Shown: in pieces, positions 28,738 to 37,699 of the stretch
Layout: each line of letters begins with the position of its first letter
Position numbering within the stretch: the stretch's first letter is position 1
Source of the DNA: JAAYDF01 sp964511155
Lineage (GTDB): Bacteria; Planctomycetota; Phycisphaerae; UBA1845; PWPN01
Direction of reading: 5' to 3'
Length of the DNA stretch: 64,000 nucleotides
Assembly: GCA_964511155.1 (NCBI GenBank)
Contig: CAZEEJ010000001.1
Location: 23,230-87,229, forward strand
Position numbers and translations under genes: made by a program
The notes under the pieces: model-generated
Database searches by the model: none
Seen by the model: the letters and a program-made list of their open reading frames with translations, nothing else
Told to the model about the DNA's origin: nothing

Positions 28738-30438
28738 CTATCGTTCCTGTGGTCCCGGCGGTGTGCGAAGCTGGCCGTAGAACACGTGGCGATCATACGT
28801 GCGGCCGGCTCCTTCGTAAGGGCAGTGGAACATGCCGCGGCTGCCGCTGTAAACCGGCAGGTCAACTTCGATGCCTTGCAGCGCCACCTCCAGATACAGC
28901 AACGCCAGCGGCGTGATCGTGTCGAGCTGGCAGTACAGGTGATCCTTCGAGGGTACGAACAGGCCGTGATGAAACTGGCTGGCCAGCAGGTTGTCGCCGA
29001 CCCGGCGGGCCAACTCCAGGTACGCCCGATTCCGCGTTCCCTGGGCCAGGTCCAGCAGGGCGAACACCAACTCGGGGTCCGCGGCGTTGGTTTTGAGGTC
29101 GAGTTCGCCCGGCACGCCCGGCTCGGCCCCCAGATGACCCAAGCCCTGTAGCCGGGCGATCTCGCGGGTCATGGCCCACATCTGCCGATCGCCGGTGAGC
29201 TTGTAGGCCAACGCATACGCCCAGAAGTGCACCGGGCTGGGATCGAGCCGCGTCAGCCACCGTTCCATGACGTACCCCTCGCGTTTGAGGTCTGCCACAG
29301 TCAGCTCCGTGCCGTCGATCAGCATCCTTCGGAACTTGCCGTCGGACGGGTCGTACGCATGACGGGCGTACGCGGCCAGATCGGCCAGGGCGAACAGCTT
29401 GAACTCTTCTCCGGCCGGCCCGAGTCGCTCCGCCAGCTTCAACTGGCAAACAGCCACGTTGCTGTACCGTTGGCCGTAGATGCTCATGACCGTCGCCTCG
29501 GTGAATCGTTCACCGAACTCCGCGCCAAACTGCCCGACCATTCGCCGCGTCTGCTCCTCACTGAAGTTGTCGCCGCCCAGGCCGGTCTCCGGATGGCACG
29601 CCTCGCGGTAACGCCGGGCCAGACGCTTCGCCCAGACCATCGGCTCCGGTTGCCCACCGAGCACCGACAACATCGCCGCGGCGTAGTACAGGTCGCTGCC
29701 GCTGTGGATGAACGTCAAGCCCTTGCCCACAAAGGGGATGGTCCCGCCCACGTAATTCTGCCCCCAGAGGTTCTCGATGATCGGCTCGTAGCTGCCGTGC
29801 CGGTTGAAGTCCAGGTTGGACCAGTCCAGGACATGGTTGGACCAGACGGCTTCGATGAACTTGCGCGTGGCCTGAGCGTCCACCTCCCACATCAGCTCGT
29901 AGAACGGATAGTGCCGTTTGAACTCGTGCTTGCCGGCTTGGCCGTTGGGGCGGCCCTCGCCGACCGGCTGGTGTGTGCGCAGATCCCAGGCCGCGTGTCC
30001 GCCCCAGTACAGGATGCCACACTCGTGCCGCAGATGGTCGAATGCGTAGCGCGTCGCCTCGACGGCCGCCTGCCGATATCGGGAATCACCGGTCAGACGG
30101 CTGACGACCACCAACGTGCGGAAAAGGTTCTGCTGACTCGCCAGATTGGACAGCACCCACTCCCGGGGCATCTCCCAGCTCTCCGCGGACTTCTCCGGCA
30201 GCACCCAGACCACCGGTTCATGCGTGTCCACGTTGAGGCCGTCAACAAACAGCGGCGTTGGTCGGGGACCGTACTTGTCGCGGCCCAGGCGCAGGACGTT
30301 GTCGGCAAACGTCCGAACCGCGGGCAGATACCGTCCCGTCGGTCGATCCGCGACCTGCTCGCCCTTCAGCTCCGCCCCGAAGCTGCCCAGGATAACGCAG
30401 ACTGCCAACCCGTAGCCCCAACGCTTCCCGTCGGCCAT
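28738..30438 (-). CDS. Secreted pectate-lyase-like protein
   Basis: Protein of 566 aa with a signal peptide (MADGKRWGYGLAVCVILGSF). The rest looks like an (alpha/alpha)n toroid of the periplasmic pectate lyase 2 kind. FVDGLNVDTHEPVVWVLP, ILYWGGHAAWDLRTHQPVGE, DWSNLDFNRHGSYEP and GKGLTFIHSGSDLYYAA are strongly patterned His/Asp/Arg-rich blocks that may form the metal and substrate site. Assignment to the pectate lyases is from memory of planctomycete homologues and remains tentative. AAAGGAGGGCTGCATC before ATG 30438 decides the start. Convergent with the toxin-antitoxin-like pair. Confidence 0.55.
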   Translation of the reverse strand: MADGKRWGYGLAVCVILGSFGAELKGEQVADRPTGRYLPAVRTFADNVLRLGRDKYGPRPTPLFVDGLNVDTHEPVVWVLPEKSAESWEMPREWVLSNLASQQNLFRTLVVVSRLTGDSRYRQAAVEATRYAFDHLRHECGILYWGGHAAWDLRTHQPVGEGRPNGQAGKHEFKRHYPFYELMWEVDAQATRKFIEAVWSNHVLDWSNLDFNRHGSYEPIIENLWGQNYVGGTIPFVGKGLTFIHSGSDLYYAAAMLSVLGGQPEPMVWAKRLARRYREACHPETGLGGDNFSEEQTRRMVGQFGAEFGERFTEATVMSIYGQRYSNVAVCQLKLAERLGPAGEEFKLFALADLAAYARHAYDPSDGKFRRMLIDGTELTVADLKREGYVMERWLTRLDPSPVHFWAYALAYKLTGDRQMWAMTREIARLQGLGHLGAEPGVPGELDLKTNAADPELVFALLDLAQGTRNRAYLELARRVGDNLLASQFHHGLFVPSKDHLYCQLDTITPLALLYLEVALQGIEVDLPVYSGSRGMFHCPYEGAGRTYDRHVFYGQLRTPPGPQER

Positions 30439-30570
30439 GATGCAGCCCTCCTTTGTCGAATAGTGGCGTGCCATGGTGCGAATCGACTCGCGGCAGTATA
30501 GGACCCCGTCCCGACGGAGATCAAGATGGGCGGACCCTGACGCCACCGCACGAGCGTGCAACAACCGCCG

Positions 30571-30586
30571 CCGCTTGCGGCTTCGC
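30571..30586 (+). repeat. Dispersed repeat family 2 core
   Basis: CCGCTTGCGGCTTCGC in the 257-bp spacer between the divergent pectate-lyase-like and membrane-fusion genes. Confidence 0.75.
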
Positions 30587-30695
30587 ACGGCAGCGAGAGA
30601 ACTCGCCGCGTGGCGGCTCTGTTGTGAGCTTCGAGCATCCGCCTCTATAATGCCCGACACCCCGGCCGCAGGGGGGGTACAGCCAGAGAGGCTTC

Positions 30696-31934
30696 ATGCG
30701 TCGCAAGCTCGTTGTTTCCCTGATCCTGATCGTCGTTTGCCTGCTCGTCGGCGCCGGCGTCGCGTCGCTGCTCATTACCAACGCGCCCCAGCCGGCCCAG
30801 GTCGACGTCAGTCGCCCGCCGCTCCTGGTGCGGACCGTTCGGATCGAGCCGGTTACGGTGGTGGAGCCGATCGAGGGCTTCGGTACCGCCCGGGCCCATC
30901 AGGCCGTGCGCCTCTCCGCCCAGGCCGCCGACGAGATCATTGAGATGGCCGACGGGCTCAAGGTCGGCGCCCACGTCACCGCCGGCCAGGTGCTGGTCCG
31001 CATCAACGACGCCGAGTACCGGCAAATCCTCGCCCGGACCGAGAGTCTGCTGGCTGCCGCGGAGGCTGAGCTGCGACAACTCGACGTCGAGGTGACCAAC
31101 CTCGACCAGTTGCTCGGGCCCGCCCAGCGCGAGCTGGCCAGCGCCCAGTGGGAATATGACAAGGTACGCGAGCTTCGCGAGCAGGGGGCCGCCCCCCAGC
31201 GCGAATACGAGAAGGCGGTCCTGACCTTCGAGCAGACCCGCCGCATGGTCCAGAACCTGGAGAACCAGAAGGCCCTGATCCCCGCCCAGCGGGCCCGGCT
31301 CGAGGCCGCCCGAGCGGACCACCAGGCCGCGGTGGCCATCGCCAAACTGGACGTGGATCGCTGCACCGTCCGTGCACCGTTCGACGGCCGGGTCGCCGAG
31401 CGGATGGTCGAGGTCGGCGAGCGCGTGCAGCGCGGTACCCACCTGCTTACCCTCCTGGACCCGCGCCTCATCGAGGTGCCCGTGCAGTTGCCGGTTTCCG
31501 TGCTCTCGCGGGTTGCGGTGGGGGCCCCCTGTTCGCTGACCACCCCTGCCGTGGCCGACGTGACCTGGCAGGGCCACGTCAAGCGCATCGCTCCGGCTGC
31601 CGACGAGTTGACCCGTACCTTCGAGTTGTTCGTCGAGGTGGACAACGCCGGCCAGCCTCGCGAACTTGTGCCGGGCTTCTTCGTGCACGCAAGCATTCAA
31701 GGCCCCACGCTGCACGACGTGCTCGTCATCCCCCGCGGCAGCATCCAGCAGGGCCACGTCTTCATCTGCCGCGACGGGCAGGCCCAGCGCCGCCAGGTCC
31801 AGGTCTCCAGGTTCCTCTCCGACCAGGCCGTGGTGACCGGCCTGACCCCGGGCGATCGGGTCATCACCAGCAACCTCGACGCCCTCTACGAGGGCCTCAA
31901 AGTACGAATCGACCTGACGCAGGTGAGCGAGTGA
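30696..31934 (+). CDS. RND-type efflux periplasmic adaptor
   Basis: Membrane-fusion protein of 412 aa, classical HlyD/AcrA layout. An N-terminal anchor VSLILIVVCLLVGAGVASLL is followed by GFGTARAHQAVRLSAQAADE (beta-barrel and lipoyl half). A long alpha-hairpin coiled coil covers about residues 105-215 (AAAEAELRQLDVEVTNLDQL onwards). CTVRAPFDGRVAERMVEVGE is the second lipoyl half. The beta-barrel and C-terminal domains end with GLTPGDRVITSNLDALYEGL. It should bridge an inner-membrane pump and an outer-membrane channel, but neither is encoded nearby. Its last codons (Val-Ser-Glu-stop) are part of the octamer array that follows. Confidence 0.88.
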   Translation: MRRKLVVSLILIVVCLLVGAGVASLLITNAPQPAQVDVSRPPLLVRTVRIEPVTVVEPIEGFGTARAHQAVRLSAQAADEIIEMADGLKVGAHVTAGQVLVRINDAEYRQILARTESLLAAAEAELRQLDVEVTNLDQLLGPAQRELASAQWEYDKVRELREQGAAPQREYEKAVLTFEQTRRMVQNLENQKALIPAQRARLEAARADHQAAVAIAKLDVDRCTVRAPFDGRVAERMVEVGERVQRGTHLLTLLDPRLIEVPVQLPVSVLSRVAVGAPCSLTTPAVADVTWQGHVKRIAPAADELTRTFELFVEVDNAGQPRELVPGFFVHASIQGPTLHDVLVIPRGSIQQGHVFICRDGQAQRRQVQVSRFLSDQAVVTGLTPGDRVITSNLDALYEGLKVRIDLTQVSE

Positions 31935-32009
31935 GCAAGTCAGCGAGTCAGCGAGTGAGCGAGTGAGCAAGTCAGCGAGTGAGCAAGTGAGCGAGTCAGC
32001 AAGTGAGCG
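31926..32009. repeat. Octamer tandem array AGCRAGTS, 10 copies
   Basis: Ten 8-bp units, mostly AGCGAGTG, AGCAAGTG, AGCGAGTC and AGCAAGTC. The array starts inside the adaptor gene, so its stop codon (31932-31934) is formed by the repeat. It ends about 50 bp before family 1 copy 4. Confidence 0.92.
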
Positions 32010-32058
32010 TTGTTCCCAGAGAGTCACATGCCTGCTTCGCGAGCAAAGTCCGCGACCG

Positions 32059-32073
32059 GTTTACCTCTTCGCG
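32059..32073 (+). repeat. Dispersed repeat family 1 core, variant (copy 4)
   Basis: GTTTACCTCTTCGCG, two bases away from the core, with left flank TTCGCGAGCAAAGTCCGCGA and right flank ACGTAAC. It lies 49 bp upstream of the M16 peptidase gene, in its leader. Confidence 0.65.
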
Positions 32074-32121
32074 ACGTAACGGCACTGGGCGTCCGCACCC
32101 CGATCGCATACAATCCGCATC

Positions 32122-34857
32122 ATGAACCGACTCAGTGCATTCTGCGCCCTCGTGCTTTTCTGTCTTACCGGAGTGACCCTTGCCATGGAAGAAGCGCCGA
32201 CCGCCTGGCAATTCAGCGACGATCGGCTGGACAACGGCCTGCGCGTGCTGACCCTCCAGGACCGCCGCGTCCCCATCGTCAGCGTGCAGGTCTGGTACCA
32301 CGTCGGCAGCAAGGACGAAGACCCCGAGCGCCAGGGCTTCGCCCACATGTTCGAGCACATGATGTTCCGCGGCTCGGATCGTATCGGCCCGCAGGACCAC
32401 TTCCGCTACCTTCAACAGGTCGGCGCCCGAGTCAACGGATACACCAGCTTCGACCAGACCGTCTACTGGGAGACACTCCCCGCCGCCCACCTCGACCTGG
32501 CCCTCTGGCTCGAGGCCGAGCGCATGGGCCGCCTGCGTATCGACGAGGAGTACTTCGCCGCCGAACGCGAGGTGGTCAAGGAAGAACTCCGCATGAGGGT
32601 GCTCAACCGCCCCTACGGGTCCCTGCGCGAAGAAATCCACAAGGCGGCCTTCATTGAGCATCCCTACCGCTGGACGCCGATCGGCCGGCTCGATCACCTC
32701 AACGAGGCGACGGTCGACGAGTTGCGCGCGTTCTTCAAAACCTACTACACACCCAACAACGCCACGCTGGTCGTGGTTGGCGACGTGACCCCGCAGGAGG
32801 TCCTGGCCAAGGCCCGGCAATACCTCGGCAGCGTACCCCGCGGCCCCCAGCCGCCGCGCGTAACCGTCGCCGAGCCGCCGTTCGCCGGTCCTAGGACGGT
32901 CGAGCTGACCGACAAAGCCCCATCGCCGCTGGCCGCGTGCATCTTCCATGGCCCGTCGGCACGCGACGAAGAGTCGATTGTCGCCGACGTGCTCGCCCGC
33001 ATCCTGGGCAGCGGCCAGAGCAGCCGCCTCTATCGCGGGCTCGTGCAGGGCCGGCGCATCGCGGTGAACGCCTCCGCCTATGCCCGCCCCCTCGAACAGG
33101 CCGGCCTGGTGGTCCTCTCCGCAACGCTCAAACCCGACGTCTCCGCCGAGGCCGGCGAGCAGGCCTTGACCGAAGAAATCCAGCGGCTGATCGACGACGG
33201 CCTCGACGACGGCGAAGTGGACAAGGCCCGCAACCAGGCCCTCGCCGCTTATGTCCGGGCCAGCGAGACGGTGCAGGACCGCGCCACGCAACTCGGCTAC
33301 GCTGCCGTGGTGCTCGACGATGCCCACCGCGTCAACATTGACCTGCTGCGATTGCGGGCCGTGACCGCGGACCAGGTCATGGCTGCGGCCCGGCGAATCC
33401 TGACCGACCGCAACCGCCTCAGCGTCCTGGTCCGGCCCGATCCGAACGCCCGCACCGGCGAGGCGGTGTCCGATAAGTCCGAAACCCAGGCCGAGCCCGT
33501 CCCCGATCTGCCCCGGCCCGCCGACATGCCCACCGGCGACCTCGCCCGCGCGGCTGAAATACCGCTGCCCGTCGTGCACCGCCTGGACAACGGCCTGCGC
33601 GTCATGGTGGTTCGCGACCCGGCCACGCCCGCGGTTACCGTGACCTATGCGGTCCTCGGCGGTTCGGCGGCCGATCCCGCCGACCAGGCGGGCCTCGCCC
33701 AAGTCACCGCCCACACGCTGCGCCGCGGGACCGGTCGGTACAGCGGCGATGAGCTGGCCGAATTGCTCGATCGCCACGGCATGTCCCTCTCCGAGACCGC
33801 CGACTACGAAGACCTGACCGTCTCCCTGTGGATGCTCAGCGACCACCGCGATCTCGGCGTCGATCTGCTGGCGGAGATGGTCCGCCGACCGATCTTCCCG
33901 CAGGAAGAAATCGCCAATTATGTCGCGCGCTCGCGGGCCGCCCGGGCCATCGACGAGAAAGATCCATCGACCATCGCCACGCGCACGCTGCTCGGCGAGG
34001 TCTTCGGCGATCACTACCTGGCTCGGCCGGTCGACGGCACCTCGCAATCGCTGGCCGGCATCACCCGCGAAGCCGTCGCCACGTTCCACGAGCACCGCTT
34101 CGTCCCTGAGTCTGCCTGCCTGATGTTCGCCGGTGACATCACCGTTGAGCAGGCCATGAAGCTGGCCGGGCGGCACTTCGGTGATTGGGCCGGTCGCCCA
34201 CCGGCTCTTGTGTCTCCACTGGTGCCGCCGACCAAGCCCAGCCAGATCACCCTCGTGCCTCAGGCCGGTGCCCTGCAGAGCGAGATCCGCGTCGGGCAGG
34301 TGGTATCCCTGAACCGTCGCGACCCGGATTATGCCGCCGCCCGCCTGCTGAGCCATCTCTTCGGCGGGTCCTTCAGCAGCCGGCTCAACCGCGTCCTTCG
34401 GATCGAGCGGGGCTTGACCTATGGCGCCCGCGGTTACTTCGACGTGAAGCGCGAGGCCGCTCTCCTGCGGATCCATACCTTCACCCGTACCGACCGCACC
34501 GCCGAGGCCGTCCGCACCATCATCGAGGAGGTGGAGCGGCTCGGTCAGGTCGAGGTCACTGCCGAAGAACTGGCCGCCGCCCGGGACACGCTCATCGGCA
34601 GCTTCCAGGTCGAGCTGGAGACGCCCGCCCGCATCGCCGCCATGCACTGGAACCTCATGGTCTGGGACCTGCCGCCCACCTGGTACACGCAGCACTTGGC
34701 CGCCATCGCCGCCGTCCGCACCCCCGCCGAACTGACCGCCATCGCCGCTCGCCTCATCGCCCCGCAGCGGCTGGCGATCATCGTCGTCGGCGACGCCGCC
34801 GAACTGGCCCCGGCACTTGGGGAGATCGCCCATGTCCAGGAGTCGAAAAGCGATTGA
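32122..34857 (+). CDS. Secreted double-domain M16 metallopeptidase
   Basis: Zinc peptidase of 911 aa with a signal peptide (LSAFCALVLFCLTGVTLAM). The first M16 unit has the inverted zinc motif HMFEH at 75-79 within GFAHMFEHMMFRG, and EREVVKEELR supplies the distal Glu ligand. The second unit, from about residue 475 (PVVHRLDNGLRVMVVRDPAT), lacks the HxxEH motif (AQVTAHTLRRG at the equivalent place), so it is an inactive half, as in mitochondrial processing peptidase and PqqL-like enzymes. FSSRLNRVLRIERGLTYGAR is the conserved late M16 block. It likely degrades peptides in the periplasm. The gene stands alone. Confidence 0.92.
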   Translation: MNRLSAFCALVLFCLTGVTLAMEEAPTAWQFSDDRLDNGLRVLTLQDRRVPIVSVQVWYHVGSKDEDPERQGFAHMFEHMMFRGSDRIGPQDHFRYLQQVGARVNGYTSFDQTVYWETLPAAHLDLALWLEAERMGRLRIDEEYFAAEREVVKEELRMRVLNRPYGSLREEIHKAAFIEHPYRWTPIGRLDHLNEATVDELRAFFKTYYTPNNATLVVVGDVTPQEVLAKARQYLGSVPRGPQPPRVTVAEPPFAGPRTVELTDKAPSPLAACIFHGPSARDEESIVADVLARILGSGQSSRLYRGLVQGRRIAVNASAYARPLEQAGLVVLSATLKPDVSAEAGEQALTEEIQRLIDDGLDDGEVDKARNQALAAYVRASETVQDRATQLGYAAVVLDDAHRVNIDLLRLRAVTADQVMAAARRILTDRNRLSVLVRPDPNARTGEAVSDKSETQAEPVPDLPRPADMPTGDLARAAEIPLPVVHRLDNGLRVMVVRDPATPAVTVTYAVLGGSAADPADQAGLAQVTAHTLRRGTGRYSGDELAELLDRHGMSLSETADYEDLTVSLWMLSDHRDLGVDLLAEMVRRPIFPQEEIANYVARSRAARAIDEKDPSTIATRTLLGEVFGDHYLARPVDGTSQSLAGITREAVATFHEHRFVPESACLMFAGDITVEQAMKLAGRHFGDWAGRPPALVSPLVPPTKPSQITLVPQAGALQSEIRVGQVVSLNRRDPDYAAARLLSHLFGGSFSSRLNRVLRIERGLTYGARGYFDVKREAALLRIHTFTRTDRTAEAVRTIIEEVERLGQVEVTAEELAAARDTLIGSFQVELETPARIAAMHWNLMVWDLPPTWYTQHLAAIAAVRTPAELTAIAARLIAPQRLAIIVVGDAAELAPALGEIAHVQESKSD

Positions 34858-35227
34858 ACGCTTCGATCGGCATGTGATACGATGTTCCAGTGGGCCGACG
34901 CATCGGAGTGCACAGCCTGGATTTCGCCCGCCACCCAAGGAGTGAGGAACCGCCGATGGACGCCGATAAACGCCGATGTTTGTCAGAAAAGAAAGATAAT
35001 ACCGCCTGGTATTGCCGGTGAGGATGCGGGTCTGTGCCGGTGAGGATGCGAGCGTGTGTTGGTGAGCGTGCGAGCCTGAAGGGCTCGTTCTGTCAGCCCA
35101 GGCCGAAGGCCTGGGAACCGGACAACACCGCTCGGCCCGGCCCTGAAGGGGCCGTTCATGCTTCGGCGAATCGCTGATACGGGTTGGCAGCATGATGCTG
35201 CACGATTGTGCAAACAAGAGGTGCGTG
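34858..35227. other. 370-bp spacer with repeats and GC hairpins
   Basis: No gene seen. Three copies of a roughly 23-bp GGTGAGGATGCGGGTCTGTG-like unit run from about 35017 to 35073. Three short hairpins with CTGAAGG- or CGAAGG-type loops follow at 35071-35087, 35097-35115 and 35139-35154. An AAGAGGTG ribosome site precedes the MntA-like gene. Confidence 0.6.
35071..35154. repeat. Cluster of three GAAG-loop hairpins
   Basis: CGAGCCTGAAGGGCTCG, CCCAGGCCGAAGGCCTGGG and CGGCCCTGAAGGGGCCG follow each other within 84 bp. Their shared design (GC stem, CTGAAG or CGAAG loop) resembles the CGGGCTGAAGCCCG modules of repeat family 3. Confidence 0.75.
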
Positions 35228-35516
35228 ATGGGCGACCTGCCCGAACGATTCAGACGAGAGTTGCTGCACGTGGTCGCCCAGCGCCCGGAGGTGCGGCGGG
35301 TGATCCTGTACGGCTCGCGGGCGCGCGGTGATGCCCACGACCGCTCGGACATCGATCTGGCCATCGAGGCCCCGGAGGCCACGGGTGGCCAGTACGCGGA
35401 CCTGGCCCTCTTTCTCNNNNNNNNNNCTGAAGGAACGGATTCTGGCCGAAGGACAGGTGATTTATGAGCGAGGACTCAGTAACGCGCAGCCTGACCAGCC
35501 TGGGCAATTCTCTTGA
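35228..35516 (+). CDS. MntA-like minimal nucleotidyltransferase (broken by gap)
   Basis: N-terminal part of a MntA-type nucleotidyltransferase, with VILYGSRARGDAHDRSDIDL giving the GSxxxG and DxD catalytic signatures. The 10-N gap at 35417-35426 interrupts it. After the gap a different frame continues with LKERILAEGQVIYERG, a typical MntA C-terminus, and ends at 35516, overlapping the next gene by 53 bp. The frame change shows the true gap is not 10 bases. MntA enzymes AMPylate HepT toxins. The start ATG 35228 follows AAGAGGTG. Confidence 0.75.
35417..35426. other. Assembly gap (10 N)
   Basis: A run of ten undetermined bases inside the MntA-like gene. The reading frame of the homologous protein differs on the two sides, so the length is a placeholder. 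Confidence 0.99.
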
Positions 35517-35871
35517 GCGATTGCGCGAGGCGTTGGCGGAGCCCCAGACCAATCCCCTTGCGGTTGACGGGACCATCCAGCGTTTCGAGTTCGTGATCGA
35601 GCTGTACTGGAAGGCTTTCAAACGCCTGTTGGCCGTCGAGAAGATCCAGGCGCACACGCCGCGAGAGTGCGTGAAAAAGGCCTACCAGGCGAAATGGATC
35701 TCGGATGAGGCCATTTGGCTGAATATGCTCGAAGATCGGAACCGGAGTTCACACGTGTATAACGAGGCGGGGGCGATGGAGATCTACACCAACATCCGGA
35801 GATATCAACCGGTGTTGGACGATACCTACCGCCTGCTGTGCGACCTTCACGGCCAAACAAGAAACGGATGA
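35464..35871 (+). CDS. HepT-like toxin (HI0074 family HEPN protein)
   Basis: Helical protein of 135 aa of the nucleotidyltransferase substrate-binding family. FEFVIELYWKAFKRLL is the dimer helix. DRNRSSHVYNEAGA gives the Rx4HxY motif (Arg92, His97, Tyr99) that in HepT toxins is the RNase site and the tyrosine AMPylated by MntA. With the overlapping MntA-like gene it forms a type VII toxin-antitoxin module. Its stop overlaps the start of the following amidohydrolase gene in an ATGA, unusual for this type of module. Confidence 0.85.
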   Translation: MSEDSVTRSLTSLGNSLERLREALAEPQTNPLAVDGTIQRFEFVIELYWKAFKRLLAVEKIQAHTPRECVKKAYQAKWISDEAIWLNMLEDRNRSSHVYNEAGAMEIYTNIRRYQPVLDDTYRLLCDLHGQTRNG

Positions 35872-37085
35872 ACGATATGCCTATTCCGAGAATCAGACGG
35901 GCACGCTTGCGCGGACAGGATGGCCCGTGCGTGCTGGAACTCAAGGATGACCGAATCGCATCGGTGACGCCGGAGCAGGATTCGCCGCTGGCCGACGGAG
36001 AGCTGGACGCCACCGGCGGGCTGGTGCTGCCCAGCTTCATCGACTTGCACCTGAATCTCGACCTGGCCTACTCGCTCGATCTGGTGCCGCCCAACCAGAG
36101 CGGCACACTGGTCGAGGCCATCGGGCTGTATGCCGCGGCCAAGGAGAGCTTTACCCCCGCCAGCGTCTGCGAACGGGCCGTGCGGGCCATCGAGGATGAA
36201 ATCGGGTTCGGCACGGGTGCCATCCGCAACCACGTCGACGTCGGCCAGACCGCGGGTCTGCGCCTGTGTGAAGGCGTGCTCGCCGCCCGCGAGAAAACCA
36301 AAGACCGCATCGACATTCAGATTGTGACCTTCCCGCAGGACGGCGTGATCCGTGACGCGGGAGCCATCGACCGCATGCGCGAGGCCATGCGCATGGGTTG
36401 CGACCTCGTCGGCGGCATCGCCCACTACGAACGAACCCCGACCGACAGCCAACGGCAGATCGAGCTGCTCTTCGATCTGGCCGAGGAGTTCGACGCGGAT
36501 ATCGACTGCCACATCGACGAGACCGATTCGCCCGAGTCACGCTGCGTGGAGTACCTCGCGGCCGAGACGATCAAACGCGGCTGGCAGGGGCGGGTGACCG
36601 CCTCGCACGTCTGCGCCCTGGCTGGCTACGAGCCGGTGCACGCCGCCAAGGTCATCGGCCTCCTGGCCGAAGCCCGGGTGCACGTGGTGACCAACCCCGG
36701 CGTAAACCTCCACCTGCAGGGGCGATTCGACACCTACCCCAAGCGGCGGGGCCTTACCCGGGTGCGTGAGCTGATGGCCGCGGGGGTCAACGTCTCGGCC
36801 GGCCAGGATTGCATCAAGGATCCGTTCTATCCGCTGGGCACCGGGCAGATGCTCGAAGTCGCCCACCTGCTCGCCCACGCCGACCACCTGTCGTCGCCCA
36901 GCCAGCTCGAGCAGGTCATGGATGCCGTCACCGTCAATCCCGCCCGGTCCATGCACCGCACGGACTACGGCGTGGAGCCGGGTTGCCGCGCGGACCTGGT
37001 CGTCCTGCCCGTCGAGAGTGTGCACGAGGCGATCCGCTGCCGCCCGCGCCCGACCGCCGTGCTCAAGGCCGGCCGGCGCATGTGA
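35868..37085 (+). CDS. Cytosine-deaminase-like amidohydrolase
   Basis: Cytoplasmic amidohydrolase-superfamily protein of 405 aa related to CodA. The conserved N-terminal metal motif HxH appears here as His61-Leu-Asn63 (PSFIDLHLNLDLAY), a clear AAT codon. DCHIDETDSPESR, VTASHVCALAGY and SAGQDCIKDPFYPLGTGQML match the other CodA metal and substrate segments, so the fold and most ligands are kept. Deamination of a pyrimidine or a related base is likely if the enzyme is active, but the His-to-Asn change could alter metal binding or substrate. The start ATG 35868 overlaps the HepT stop. No permease is adjacent. Confidence 0.8.
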   Translation: MNDMPIPRIRRARLRGQDGPCVLELKDDRIASVTPEQDSPLADGELDATGGLVLPSFIDLHLNLDLAYSLDLVPPNQSGTLVEAIGLYAAAKESFTPASVCERAVRAIEDEIGFGTGAIRNHVDVGQTAGLRLCEGVLAAREKTKDRIDIQIVTFPQDGVIRDAGAIDRMREAMRMGCDLVGGIAHYERTPTDSQRQIELLFDLAEEFDADIDCHIDETDSPESRCVEYLAAETIKRGWQGRVTASHVCALAGYEPVHAAKVIGLLAEARVHVVTNPGVNLHLQGRFDTYPKRRGLTRVRELMAAGVNVSAGQDCIKDPFYPLGTGQMLEVAHLLAHADHLSSPSQLEQVMDAVTVNPARSMHRTDYGVEPGCRADLVVLPVESVHEAIRCRPRPTAVLKAGRRM

Positions 37086-37122
37086 TCCTCATCGCCGTGG
37101 AATCTTCGTGTGCGTGGAACCT

Positions 37123-37410
37123 TCAGACCCGGCTTGCCTCTTCGCGACCTTTGTGCGCCAACTCTCGCGAAGCGGGTAGCCTCTCCGCCGCCCGCGGTGG
37201 GGCGGCAAGCTCGTACTCGTCGAGGCCCTCGTTGAGCCAGCGGAGGATGTCGTCTTCCGTCGGCGGTGAGGTTTTCGCTTCGTAGGGCGCGACACGGAAC
37301 GACTGCTGGCAACGGGCACACCGTGCTGCGTGACCGAGCGCCCCGCTGGGCACGAGATACTTCGTGTGGCAGTGAGGGCATCGCGTTTTGATCTTCACCT
37401 CAGTGGCCAT
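37123..37410 (-). CDS. MJ0042-type zinc-ribbon protein
   Basis: Small protein of 95 aa. TRCPHCHTKYLVPSGALG and HAARCARCQQSFRV form a CxxC...CxxC zinc ribbon of the MJ0042 kind. A Pro/Glu-rich helix DDILRWLNEGLDEYEL follows. Its C-terminal residues GREEAS are encoded by repeat family 1 (37132-37146, read in reverse), so the stop region has been taken over or extended by the repeat. The ribosome site GGAGGTCG precedes ATG 37410. Function unknown. Confidence 0.75.
   Translation of the reverse strand: MATEVKIKTRCPHCHTKYLVPSGALGHAARCARCQQSFRVAPYEAKTSPPTEDDILRWLNEGLDEYELAAPPRAAERLPASRELAHKGREEASRV
37132..37146 (+). repeat. Dispersed repeat family 1 core (copy 5)
   Basis: GCTTGCCTCTTCGCG within the 3' end of the zinc-ribbon gene (opposite strand). 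In the gene it encodes Arg-Glu-Glu-Ala-Ser, six bases before the stop codon. Confidence 0.85.
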
Positions 37411-37699
37411 GATCGACCTCCGGGCGATATCTGGGTCCTTCCTCGTCGCGCGCAGAATGCCTCCTCCGGCCGCTTCATGCGCTGGTCCGACACCGCGGAC
37501 TGGCGGAAGGAAGGACGGTTACAAGGCCGATTGGGTCTCTCCGCGTTCGCTCCAATCGGCGGCTGATGCCTTCACTTAATCATAGGCTGGTGGCGGGCCC
37601 GATTTCTACCGCCCGGTGCCTGCACCACGCCGCGGCCGATCTGTCAGCGGCCCCGGGTGCGATGCGGCGAGATGAGGGTTCCGCCACGCTCCTTAGCCG

